DNA of 42,279 bases. It comes from Natrialbaceae archaeon Tc-Br11_E2g14 (GTDB lineage Archaea; Halobacteriota; Halobacteria; Halobacteriales; Natrialbaceae). This document shows positions 24,076-31,736 of this stretch, one piece after another. The notes beneath the pieces were generated by a model. That model was not told the DNA's origin. It saw only the letters and a program-made list of their open reading frames with translations, and searched no databases. The translations under genes and the position numbers were made by a program. The first letter of the stretch is position 1. Each line of letters opens with the position of its first letter. Where the stretch lies: NCBI GenBank assembly GCA_001564275.1, contig LKND01000014.1:1-42279 (forward strand). Reading direction: 5' to 3'.

Positions 24076-25043
24076 CGCTCGCGCTCGTCGAACACGAAAA
24101 CGGCTTCCCGGACGAACTGTCCCTCGAGATGCTCACGATGGCCCGGGACCTCGCCGCCCAAGAGGGTGAGGACCTCGAGGCCGTCGTGATCGCCGGGGAA
24201 GAACCGGTCACCGAGGAACTCGGGGCCCACGGGGTCGAGACCATCCACCGGGTCACCCACGAACGGCTCGACGCCTACGCACCGGAGGCCTGGGGCGAAT
24301 CCCTGGCGCAGGTGGCCAGGGAGACGAACGCCGGCACCATCGTGGGTCCTGGCTCGGACCGCTCCCACGAGGTTCTGGCACACGCCGGGGCGGTCCTCGA
24401 TGCGCCGATGGCCACGAATTGCGTCGACCTCGAGGTCGATCCGGGCGGCAGCTACGAACTCACCCGACAGCGCTGGGGCGGGAGCTTACTCGAGCACGCA
24501 CACCTCGAGGGTGACGTGAAGCTGGTGACGGCAGCCGAACACGAGTACTCGATCGAGGCGGCAGCCGAACCTGCCGACCCGACGACCGAGACGATGACCC
24601 CTTCACTCGAGGACGCCCACTTCCGCGTCCAGGTCGACCGCGTCGAGACCGGTACCGGCGAGGGCATCCCACTCGGTGAGGCGCGGGTCGTCGTCGGGGG
24701 CGGACGCGGGGTCGGTGGCCCCGAGAACTTCGATCAACTCGAGGAACTCGCCGACTTGCTTGGCGGCACCGTCGGCTCCTCACGGGCGGCAGTCAACGAG
24801 GGCTGGCGACCACACGACGACCAGATCGGCCAGACCGGAGCGAAGATCAGCCCAGACATCTACGTTGCCTGCGGGATCAGCGGTGCCGTCCAGCACATGG
24901 TGGGCTGTAAGGGATCGGAACGCACCCTCGCGATCAACACCGATCCGGAGGCGGCGATCATCCAGAAGGCCGACTGGGCCGTCGTCGGTGACCTCCACGA
25001 GGTCGTGCCGGCACTGAACGAGGCCATCCGCGAACGCCAATAA
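24072..25043 (+). CDS. etfA: Electron transfer flavoprotein alpha subunit
   Basis: 323 residues. The N-terminal ~190 residues form the alpha/beta domain (AHAGAVLDAPMATNCVDLEV). The C-terminal FAD-binding domain carries the family motifs ARVVVGGGRGVGGPENF, GSSRAAVNEGWRPHDDQIGQ, TGAKISPDIYVACGISGAVQ, LAINTDPEAAIIQKADW and VVGDLHEVVPAL. Thus the FAD-binding residues of classical EtfA (the SR in SSRAAV, the GQTG loop, GISGA) are present. It overlaps etfB by 4 nt, the sign of translational coupling, and is the last gene of the operon. The first ~60 residues lack the usual strong N-terminal similarity to bacterial EtfA, as in other archaeal forms. Confidence 0.93.
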   Translation: MTLALVEHENGFPDELSLEMLTMARDLAAQEGEDLEAVVIAGEEPVTEELGAHGVETIHRVTHERLDAYAPEAWGESLAQVARETNAGTIVGPGSDRSHEVLAHAGAVLDAPMATNCVDLEVDPGGSYELTRQRWGGSLLEHAHLEGDVKLVTAAEHEYSIEAAAEPADPTTETMTPSLEDAHFRVQVDRVETGTGEGIPLGEARVVVGGGRGVGGPENFDQLEELADLLGGTVGSSRAAVNEGWRPHDDQIGQTGAKISPDIYVACGISGAVQHMVGCKGSERTLAINTDPEAAIIQKADWAVVGDLHEVVPALNEAIRERQ

Positions 25044-25510
25044 AGGTGGGGACCAGCGGGTTCCGTGGGTGTTCACATCGGTATCACTCGAGGAACTCGA
25101 CGAGCCGAAACGGAACGTAATAGTCTGGCAGTGAACCGCCACGAAGTACAAAACGATCGGACGGCAAACCGTGAACGATTTGCCTTCAGTGAGCGCTCAG
25201 TTCCGGCCGAGGAGTCGCGAAAGGAGGCTGCGAACGCGACCGGGTTCGAGGAGGAACGTCGGCGTTCCGGGGAGGTAGGGTTCGAATGCGTCTGGGGTTC
25301 GTTGCTTGTCGGCGTCCTTACTGGCAGTGGCCATAGGTGTAACTCGGTATCGAGTGAATATGAGACTTTGCAATGTAGTTCCGGAGTTGCAAATTATAAT
25401 TCGTTATTGTGAAAGCTCGAGCAGGCCTCGACATCCCCGCGTCCGGATCGATACCCCGAGCCAATCGGGATACAGGAAAGCCTTTTCCACCATCCGACCA
25501 TCCATCAACC
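25044..25510. other. 467-bp gap between etfA and the AOR-like gene
   Basis: It contains one supportable short gene on the minus strand (25197-25334). From ~25345 it is AT-rich, with TTGCAAATTATAATTCG around 25388-25404. That stretch could provide promoter elements for the minus-strand small gene and for the plus-strand AOR-like gene (ATG 25511). The overlapping plus-strand open frame (25065-25412) has unlikely composition and is not believed. Confidence 0.4.
25197..25334 (-). CDS. Small 45-residue protein, unknown function
   Basis: Reading the minus strand from the ATG at 25334 gives MATASKDADKQRTPDAFEPY, then a segment with LPGTPTFLLEPG, and the basic C-terminus RVRSLLSRLLGRN before TGA. 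Third positions are mostly G or C, the composition (polar/charged N-terminus, Pro/Gly-rich middle, amphipathic basic helix at the end) is protein-like, and an AT-rich candidate promoter lies just upstream. No neighbour shares its strand. It is too short for family recognition. It converges with etfA, leaving 153 bp. Confidence 0.5.
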   Translation of the reverse strand: MATASKDADKQRTPDAFEPYLPGTPTFLLEPGRVRSLLSRLLGRN

Positions 25511-27262
25511 ATGGCGTATCGGGCACCGAACCGACTCATTCGTGTCGACCTCACTGCTGGGGACGTGACCAGCGAGGAGATCCCGGACGAATGGCGTCGT
25601 CGATACATCGGTGGGAAGGGCCTCGGTGCCAGATATCTCGTCGACGAACTCGAGGCCGGCGTTGACCCGCTCGGACCCGAGAACGTCCTGCTGTTCATGC
25701 TCGGGCCCGCATCGGGCGTCCTGCCAGGGGAGGGGCGATACGCGGCGATCACCAGGTCACCCCTCACCGGAACCTTCCTCGACTCCTACGCCGGTGGCGA
25801 GTTCCCCTCGGTCCTGGCCGGCGCACTCGAGGACCACCTCGGCATCCTCGTTACCGGCCACTCGAGCGAGGCGGTCAGCCTCGTGGTCGAGGACGGCGAC
25901 GCCCAGCTCCAGCCGGCGGCCACCTGGGGGCAAGACGCACTCGAGACGGCTCGAGCCCACCCGGAGGCAACGGTTGCCTGTATCGGCCCCGCCGGTGAAC
26001 GGCAGGTCACCTACGCAACCATCGCCGCCGACGAGGCAACACACCACGCCGGGCGGGGCGGTGCGGGGGCGGTCATGGGTTCGAAACGATTGAAGGCTGT
26101 CGTCGCCCGGGGACGTCCCCCGGATCCCGACGGGGCCATCGCGAGCCTGGCCGCGCGCGAAACCGAACGCTACGAGGGTTCCGAGACCGGCCGCTGGCAG
26201 CGGGCCTCTGAGACGCTCGAGACCGTCGAGTTCGCCGACGAAACCGACGTGCTGGCAGCCCATGGCTGGCAGAAACGTGGCTTCGAGGGGGCGAGCGATG
26301 TGGGCGTCGACGCCGCTCGGGCGGCGGCCGACGGGCGCGAACGGGACGGCTCGATCCCCGGCGGATTTCGCATCGAAACCGACGATGGCGAAACCGTTCC
26401 GCGTGGCGCGACGGCCATGTCACTCGGGGCTGGCCTGGGTATCGACGACTTCGAGGCCGTCGTCGACCTGGGAGACCGGTGCAACCGACTCGGGATCGAC
26501 CTGATCGACGCCGGAAACGCCGTTGCGTGGGCGATCAGGGCGGCCGAAGCTGGCCACCTCGAACGGGACCTGAGTTTCGACGACCCCGAGGGTGCTGAGA
26601 CACTCCTCGAGGAGATCGCCAACCGATCGAGTGCGTTGGGTGACGCACTGGCCGACGGCGTAGAGCGAGCCGCGAGTACTGTCGGCGGTGCGGATCTGGT
26701 GCCCTCGGTCAAACGCATGTCGCTGCCGAACTACGATCCACGAGCAGTCGAGAGCATGGCGCTCGCCTATGCGACGAGCGACCGCGGCGCGTGTCACCGC
26801 CGAGCCAGACCCGTCGAGAAAGCCGCGTTCGACGGGCCGTGGTCACCCGAGCGCACCGCCGAGGCGGTCGTCGCGGCCCAGGACGTCCGGTCGCTTCGGT
26901 GGAGTCTGATCGCGGACGACTTCGTCGGCGAGGCGGTCGACGAGGCAGCCTGGCTCGAGGCCGTGGACGCACCCGTCGAGGGGCTGGCTGCCGCTGGCGA
27001 GCGGATCTGGAACCTGGTACGACTGTTCAACGTGCGTGAGGGATTCGATCGGGAGGACGATGCGTTGCCACCGACGCTGACGGGACCATCAGGTGTCGAT
27101 GCCGATCGATTCGAGGCGATGCTCGAGGTCTATTACGACCGTCGAGGCTGGGACGCAAGCGGCACGCCGACTGCAGAGACCCTGTCCAGACTGGGACTCG
27201 AGGACGTCGCGGCAGACATGGGCGAGTCAGTCGGTATCGGGCAGCTAGACGGCCACGAGTAG
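25511..27262 (+). CDS. Aldehyde:ferredoxin oxidoreductase family protein lacking the Fe-S cysteines
   Basis: 583 residues with the AOR fold. The N-terminal pterin-binding domain has GGKGLGARYLVDEL (34-47), GVDPLGPENVLLF, TRSPLTGTFLDSYAGGEFPS and GRGGAGAVMGSKRLKAVV. The later domain has LGAGLGIDDFEAVV, GIDLIDAGNAVAWAI and ATSDRGACHRRA. Canonical AORs ligate a [4Fe-4S] cluster with C-x2-C-x3-C plus a distal cysteine. Here the expected place (~278-286) reads DGSIPGGFR and the distal site (~460) reads RSLRWSL. The whole protein has only three cysteines (157, 324, 428), none in such a pattern. The pterin-binding framework is kept, so it may bind Mo/W-pterin without a cluster, or have a non-redox role. 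Start ATG 25511 (MAYRAPNRLIRVDL) is typical for the family. Confidence 0.85.
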   Translation: MAYRAPNRLIRVDLTAGDVTSEEIPDEWRRRYIGGKGLGARYLVDELEAGVDPLGPENVLLFMLGPASGVLPGEGRYAAITRSPLTGTFLDSYAGGEFPSVLAGALEDHLGILVTGHSSEAVSLVVEDGDAQLQPAATWGQDALETARAHPEATVACIGPAGERQVTYATIAADEATHHAGRGGAGAVMGSKRLKAVVARGRPPDPDGAIASLAARETERYEGSETGRWQRASETLETVEFADETDVLAAHGWQKRGFEGASDVGVDAARAAADGRERDGSIPGGFRIETDDGETVPRGATAMSLGAGLGIDDFEAVVDLGDRCNRLGIDLIDAGNAVAWAIRAAEAGHLERDLSFDDPEGAETLLEEIANRSSALGDALADGVERAASTVGGADLVPSVKRMSLPNYDPRAVESMALAYATSDRGACHRRARPVEKAAFDGPWSPERTAEAVVAAQDVRSLRWSLIADDFVGEAVDEAAWLEAVDAPVEGLAAAGERIWNLVRLFNVREGFDREDDALPPTLTGPSGVDADRFEAMLEVYYDRRGWDASGTPTAETLSRLGLEDVAADMGESVGIGQLDGHE

Positions 27263-27290
27263 GGTTTGGTCTGTCCCATGCGGGACCCAA

Positions 27291-28085
27291 TCACGATGTG
27301 GATGGCCCGCCTTCGAACTCGCTATCGATGTCGTCACCGTCATTGCCATCGGGCCCGCCACCGCGACCACTGCCTGGCCCGTCACCAACAGCAATCGCTC
27401 GCTCACCGTCCACACCGCCCACGATTCCGTCCTCACTGTCGCCCTCGAGCACCACCGCCTCGATGAGTCGTGCGGCACCCCGCCTGAGACGACCGCTCAC
27501 CGCCGTGTTCGAACGATCGAGGGTCGCCGCCAGTTCCTCGAGGGTGATCTTCCGGGGTTCCTCGTAGTAGCCGTGGACGTACGCCGCCACCAGGGCCTCC
27601 ATCTGGGCATCGGTCAGCCCGTAGTTCAGATCGGCAGTGTGGTCGTCCTCCTGGCGCAATTCGAGAATTTCGAGGTGGATGCCGCGTTCGGTCGCGTAGC
27701 TGTCGAGGGCCGTCAACGCTTCGTGACTCCGCAACTGGAGGCGAAGCACCCAGCCCTGGTCGTGGCTCCGCGCTTCCTGTGTCAGGCCGCCACAGTCGGT
27801 GATCGCCGGCGTGAGCAACTCGGCGTTCTCGCTGTAGGTGATTCGGTAGGTTCGGCCGCCGGAGCGCTCGTCGAGACGCCTGAACTCGCGTACCGACCGG
27901 TCCGCCTCGAGGCTGCTCTCGAGCGTGTCGACGTTCGGCGCGTCGATCCAGAAGAGATAGCCGTCGTTCCGTGGGTCAGTCCCGGCGCTGGGCAGGACGC
28001 TGACGGTCGCGCCCGGACACGACCGAATGGTGTGAGCAAGCCCGAGATCGGGGTGTTCGACGTAGACGTGCGTCGAGATGACCAT
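27291..28085 (-). CDS. HTH_10-type transcriptional regulator (bacterio-opsin-activator-like), long C-terminal tail
   Basis: 264 residues. An N-terminal sensor-like region (~1-145) precedes the HTH_10 domain (~155-215): LTDAQMEALVAAYVHGYYEEPRKITLEELAATLDRSNTAVSGRLRR. The Y-x-x-PR-x-x-T/A-x-EELA pattern is diagnostic of the Bat C-terminal HTH. After the HTH a low-complexity acidic/glycine tail (GDGPGSGRGGGPDGNDGDD) runs to the end, which is unusual for the family. Start ATG at 28085. It is transcribed convergently toward the AOR-like gene (28 bp between stops). It is 90 bp from a second regulator of the same type on the same strand. Confidence 0.85.
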   Translation of the reverse strand: MVISTHVYVEHPDLGLAHTIRSCPGATVSVLPSAGTDPRNDGYLFWIDAPNVDTLESSLEADRSVREFRRLDERSGGRTYRITYSENAELLTPAITDCGGLTQEARSHDQGWVLRLQLRSHEALTALDSYATERGIHLEILELRQEDDHTADLNYGLTDAQMEALVAAYVHGYYEEPRKITLEELAATLDRSNTAVSGRLRRGAARLIEAVVLEGDSEDGIVGGVDGERAIAVGDGPGSGRGGGPDGNDGDDIDSEFEGGPSTS

Positions 28086-28175
28086 GGGTGACTCAATCGG
28101 GCCGTCGGCAGTCGGCCTCGGTTACATGGATTGTACTCACAGCGCACTCTTATGCGTTCGCCCCACGAACGGGTC

Positions 28176-28856
28176 TCACTCCGCCGACTCCTCGATGACG
28201 AGCGTCGACCCGATCAGTGCCCGCAACCCACGTGTGAGTCGCCCAGCGACGGCCGACGGAGAGATGTCCAGTTCGTCGGCCAGGTCGGCCAGGCCGGCCT
28301 CTCGTGGTTCCCGAAAGTATCCCGCTTCGTAGGCCACGACGAGCGTCCGTCGCTGTTCGGCGGTCAACGACTCCAGGGAGCCACCACCGATCGCCGGGCG
28401 CTCACCGCGATGGAGACCACGGATCTCGAAGTCGAAACCCGCCTCGCGAGCGTGGTGCCAGATGGCCTGGGCCGCGTCGTGATCCGGAAGGAGCCAGCGC
28501 TCGTACCACCTCGCTGTGTCGTTTTCGCCAGGCAATGCCCGTGCCTCCAGCACGTAGCCACCCATGTCGGTCACTTCGGGGGCGAGAAGTTCGGTATCCG
28601 CAGCGAACTCGATGCGCCCGAGTCGCCGCTCAGCAAACTCGGCCAGCAGCGTGGCGTCACGAACCGTGTGATCGGCCTCGAGTGCTGCCATGAGCGTCTC
28701 CGGGTCGGTCTCGTCGAACCGGAAAAAGTGAACGGCGTGGTGGGGATTCGTCCCCGCGTCGCGGACGACCGTCACCTCGAGGTCGGGAAGCGCCTCGAGC
28801 GTGCCGGCGAGGGCTCCTCGATCGTGTGCGAAGCGAACGTCGGTGACGATCGGCAT
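28176..28856 (-). CDS. HTH_10-type transcriptional regulator, second paralogue
   Basis: 226 residues. An N-terminal region (VTDVRFAHDRGALAGTLEAL ... LLAPEVTDMGGYVLEARALP) precedes an HTH_10 domain, LTAEQRRTLVVAYEAGYFREPREAGLADLADELDISPSAVAGRLTR. The protein ends in ALIGSTLVIEESAE with no tail. The N-terminal halves of the two paralogues share a layout: an early PDLxx segment, AGTNPHH versus AGTDPRND, ALEADHTVRD versus SLEADRSVRE, and ELLAPEVTDMGG versus ELLTPAITDCGG. They are therefore duplicates of one full-length regulator. The N-terminal domain probably senses a ligand, unknown. Start ATG 28856; monocistronic or with the downstream paralogue. Confidence 0.86.
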   Translation of the reverse strand: MPIVTDVRFAHDRGALAGTLEALPDLEVTVVRDAGTNPHHAVHFFRFDETDPETLMAALEADHTVRDATLLAEFAERRLGRIEFAADTELLAPEVTDMGGYVLEARALPGENDTARWYERWLLPDHDAAQAIWHHAREAGFDFEIRGLHRGERPAIGGGSLESLTAEQRRTLVVAYEAGYFREPREAGLADLADELDISPSAVAGRLTRGLRALIGSTLVIEESAE

Positions 28857-28990
28857 GTGGGTCAGCCCCCTCGTTGGGGGGCCAGGCCCTCGAACGGCTT
28901 AGCTCTGTAGGGTGTGGCCGAGCGAGCGCTGGTGGCTGTCACTCCAGGACTGCCTCGCTGTCAGGGCGAGCCTCGACCGACCCACGTCCC

Positions 28991-30043
28991 TCAGTTGGCC
29001 GCCGAAACTTCGCGCAACCGCTCGATGATCTCGCCGCGAGTGACCTCACTCCGGTCATCAGCCGCGAGTCGGCCGCTGACGAGATCGAGTAGATCGTACT
29101 CCCGCAAGGTCTCGACGGTATCCCGGCGATCGAGACCGAGCTGTTGGGTGACTTCGTAGATCGTCCGTGAGTTTCTGACGGCCTCGACGAGGGTATCGAC
29201 ATCGACGTCCCGGGTGAGCCCGATGCCGTCGGTCAGGACGACCGGGTCCGTCGAGTCCGCAGTCGCTGTGGCGGGCTCATCCGGGGAGTTCACTGGCGCT
29301 GTCGATTGCTCCCGGTCGTCATCGTCGGTATCGTAACTGGTTGGTTCGTGGATACCGTTGTCGATCATATACCGGCGGACCGTTTCCGGGGTGACGTCCA
29401 TCTCGATCACCTCGGCCATCTCGGCGAAGGTTTCACAGGAATCGTAAATCTCGTTCAACAGTTCCGTATCACGGAACGGAGGGACCGAACGATCGCCTCC
29501 CTCCGTGGATGACGGCTCCCCATCCCGGGCCAGAGACGGTGTCGCCGGTCGACCTCGATCTGGAGCGGTCGATTCACCGCGGCCACCCTCACCGCCAGCT
29601 CGCTTGCCCTCTCGAGGTGCTCGCGCCTCCGCCATCGGTTCCTCGCGGGCTCGATCCCGTCGGATGGTGGCGTTGGCGGGCCCGCCGCCCGTCGTTTCAC
29701 CGGCCACCAGCGAAATATCGAGAACCGCAGCAATCGTGCCATCCGGATCGATCGTTGCTTCCCGAAGCTCTGTCGTCACCGCGGGGCCGAGCGACGAGAG
29801 CACGTCGGCCCGCTCGAACGAGAAGTGAATGCCACCCTCGTCGTCGACGAACGCGGATCGGAGGGCAAGGGCGCCCTCCTCCTCGAGATACGCACCGAAC
29901 GGGATCTCGAGGTCGAGTGTCGCGGTCAGTTCCTCCTCACCGGTGAGACGGTCGGGCAGGTCGACGCCGGTCACTGTTCCGATGTCGCCATCGATGCGTT
30001 CGACGATCGTGGTCAGATCGCGCAGCGGTCCGGTGACACCCAT
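28991..30043 (-). CDS. Uncharacterised protein with two HTH-like segments and a disordered linker
   Basis: 350 residues in three parts. Residues ~1-115 look like a beta-rich domain (GTVTGVDLPDRLTGEEELTA, FVDDEGGIHFSFERADVLSS). Residues ~120-185 are a Gly/Arg/Glu/Pro-rich, probably disordered linker. Then come two helical repeats: FRDTELLNEIYDSCETFAEMAEVIEMDVTPETVRRYMIDNGI, and later VDTLVEAVRNSRTIYEVTQQLGLDRRDTVETLREYDLL. Each resembles a helix-turn-helix of the kind that tests a target and ends in RRYM or TLREY. I infer a DNA-binding protein. The ATG at 30043 follows a TATA-like box, and a near-palindrome lies upstream. It is transcribed in the same direction as the two HTH_10 regulators but 134 bp apart. 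Confidence 0.65.
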   Translation of the reverse strand: MGVTGPLRDLTTIVERIDGDIGTVTGVDLPDRLTGEEELTATLDLEIPFGAYLEEEGALALRSAFVDDEGGIHFSFERADVLSSLGPAVTTELREATIDPDGTIAAVLDISLVAGETTGGGPANATIRRDRAREEPMAEARAPREGKRAGGEGGRGESTAPDRGRPATPSLARDGEPSSTEGGDRSVPPFRDTELLNEIYDSCETFAEMAEVIEMDVTPETVRRYMIDNGIHEPTSYDTDDDDREQSTAPVNSPDEPATATADSTDPVVLTDGIGLTRDVDVDTLVEAVRNSRTIYEVTQQLGLDRRDTVETLREYDLLDLVSGRLAADDRSEVTRGEIIERLREVSAAN

Positions 30044-30054
30044 GTTAACTATAC

Positions 30055-30091
30055 TCTTTATCGCCCCGCTTCGTGATTGTTGATCATCAAT
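30055..30091 (-). promoter_or_regulatory. Core promoter and near-palindromic site of the two-HTH gene
   Basis: On the minus strand a TATA-like CGATAAAGAG lies within ~20 nt of the ATG at 30043. Immediately upstream of it ATTGATGATCAACAAT (30076-30091) is a 16-bp inverted repeat with one mismatch. This location, next to BRE/TATA, would suit an operator or activator site, perhaps for autoregulation; this is inference. Confidence 0.4.
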
Positions 30092-30239
30092 GCTGTAGGT
30101 GTTTAAGTGGTAAGCGGCAGTAATAGGTAAACAATAATAATTGTAGACGGGGCAAAGCGGGACTGCTGGGGAGAGTCAGAAGAGTCAACGCGTTTTCAAT
30201 AGAACGCCCGGTCTCGACCCCCCAGTTAGAGAGAGAGAT

Positions 30240-30292
30240 TCCGACGGGCGGACAATACCTTGTCGGATTCCTCCCACGGCTAAAGCCGTGGG
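30240..30292. mobile_element. Orphan double hairpin resembling an IS200/IS605 (tnpB) element end
   Basis: CCCACGGC-TAAA-GCCGTGGG (30273-30292) is a perfect 8-bp stem with a 4-nt loop. Directly beside it TCCGAC (30240-30245) pairs with GTCGGA (30262-30267). A stem of exactly this kind is familiar from ends of haloarchaeal IS200/IS605-family elements, close to tnpB and its guide-RNA region; that is from memory and not checked. No tnpA or tnpB frame is present on either side, so this would be a remnant or a non-autonomous derivative. Confidence 0.42.
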
Positions 30293-30502
30293 CTTCCTCC
30301 TTGTCTCGTGTGAATTTTCGACATGGGACTGGCGCTCGGCGAACGAGCGGCCACCAACAACTCCCTGGGTCGACGCGGCATCGACGGCGAGCGAAGGTGT
30401 CGCCACCGGTCCGGTGGCTGGCAGTTTTTACCGCTTGCGAGAGTGACACACGGACACCGTCGATGCAACACCTTTGTATCGGTGTATTCCGGAGTGGCTG
30501 GT

Positions 30503-31657
30503 ATGACAGATCACGTCGTCGTCCTCGGTGCAGGCTATGCCGGGGCTGGGGCAATACAGTCGTTGCAATCGGAACTCGATGATAACGCTCGTCTCACCTG
30601 GATTTCGGATACCGATTATCACCTCGTTCTCCACGAATCCCACCGCGTGATTCGCGATCCGACGGTTCGATCTGACATTACCATTCCGACTGCCGACATC
30701 GCTGATCCAACGACCCGGTTCATCCAGGACACCGTGACTGGGCTCGAGCCCGATGAACGACTGATCCACCTCGAGGACGGCGAGGACGTCGAGTACGATT
30801 ACGTGCTGGTCGCACTGGGCAGTTCGACGGCGTTCTACGGCATTCCCGGCATGGCCGACCACGCCCTGACCCTCAAGAGCCTCGACGACGCCCTCGAGAT
30901 TCACGATCAGGTTGCCGAGGCCGGGACGAACGCCACCCGTAGCGAACCCGCACAGGTCGTCATCGGCGGGGCCGGCCTCTCGGGCATTCAGACGGCCGGA
31001 GAGGTCGCGGCCTACCGTGATGAGCACCGAGCCCCCATCGAGATCCACCTCGTCGAGGCGCTCGAAGAGATTTTCCCCGGCAACGACCCAGCAATCCAGC
31101 GGGCGCTTCGCTCCCTCCTCGAGGAGGCAGGCGTCCACATTCACACGGACGATCCGATCACGGAAGCCGAGGCAAACGTCATCCGGTTCGACGAAGGCGA
31201 CCCCCTCGAGTACGACGTCTTCGTCTGGACCGGCGGCATTACGGGTCGTGAGGCACTCGACGAAACGCCCCTCGAGAACCAACACAACCGCGTGAACGCC
31301 GAGGCCAACTTCCAGACCTCCGACGAACGCGTCTTCGCAATCGGCGACTCGGCGATCATCGACCAGGGCGATCAGCCCGCACCACCGACCGCACAGGCGG
31401 CGTGGCAAGCCGCCGAACTCATCGGTGAGAACATCGCTCGAGCGATCGACAACCGCCCGCTGCGGACCTGGGAGTACGACGACAAGGGGACGGTCGTCTC
31501 GGTCGGCGACAAGGCTGTCGCCCACAACGTCAAGCACCTCCCGGTCGACGCCTTCGGGGGCTTCCCGGCGAAGAATCTGAAGAAACTGATCGCCGCGCGC
31601 TGGATCGCGGATATGACGTCCTGGAACCGGGCGCGAAAGGCCTGGTCGGTGTTATAA
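30503..31657 (+). CDS. FAD/NAD(P)-dependent oxidoreductase, type II NADH dehydrogenase-like
   Basis: 384 residues of the pyridine-nucleotide-disulfide reductase superfamily, NDH-2/SQR branch. The FAD Rossmann motif GAGYAGAGA is at residues ~9-17 (MTDHVVVLGAGYAG). HLVLHESHRVIRDP and LVALGSSTAFYGIPGM follow. The second dinucleotide motif is VVIGGAGLSGIQTAGEVA. FVWTGGI precedes the C-terminal FAD-binding segment VFAIGDSAIID, and PPTAQAAWQAAELIGENI is typical of NDH-2. It would pass electrons from NADH to quinone at the membrane face without pumping protons. The ATG at 30503 has GGAGTGG (30491-30497) upstream; a longer frame is rejected. No CxxxxC redox pair is seen, against a disulfide reductase. 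Confidence 0.85.
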   Translation: MTDHVVVLGAGYAGAGAIQSLQSELDDNARLTWISDTDYHLVLHESHRVIRDPTVRSDITIPTADIADPTTRFIQDTVTGLEPDERLIHLEDGEDVEYDYVLVALGSSTAFYGIPGMADHALTLKSLDDALEIHDQVAEAGTNATRSEPAQVVIGGAGLSGIQTAGEVAAYRDEHRAPIEIHLVEALEEIFPGNDPAIQRALRSLLEEAGVHIHTDDPITEAEANVIRFDEGDPLEYDVFVWTGGITGREALDETPLENQHNRVNAEANFQTSDERVFAIGDSAIIDQGDQPAPPTAQAAWQAAELIGENIARAIDNRPLRTWEYDDKGTVVSVGDKAVAHNVKHLPVDAFGGFPAKNLKKLIAARWIADMTSWNRARKAWSVL

Positions 31658-31736
31658 ACTGCCCCTGAGAACGTATCCGGCCACGAGCAACAGACGCTGG
31701 GGGCCGAGTCACGCATTCGTTAGCGTCGGTCATCCC

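Larger units (their letters stand above)
30044..30502. other. 459-bp gap before the NDH-2-like gene
   Basis: Besides the promoter just described and an AT-rich run (TAATAGGTAAACAATAATAATTG, ~30119-30141), it holds an orphan mobile-element end (30240-30292). It also has a perfect inverted repeat GCCACCGG-T-CCGGTGGC (30402-30418) followed by a short T-run (GTTTTTA). No open frame here is convincing: the in-frame extension of the downstream gene back to 30323 is basic and unlike the family. Confidence 0.45.

Noticed and set aside
25278..25300. GGTTCGAAT-like T-arm suggesting a tRNA
   Set aside because: No acceptor stem, D-arm or anticodon arm can be drawn around it; it is the complement of the small minus-strand gene.
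25065..25412. 115-codon plus-strand open frame after etfA
   Set aside because: Ser/Arg/Glu-rich without domain character, runs into the AT-rich promoter area and overlaps a better minus-strand small gene.
30323..30502. N-terminal extension of the NDH-2-like protein
   Set aside because: The family Rossmann fold starts directly at ATG 30503, and an SD-like GGAG precedes it.
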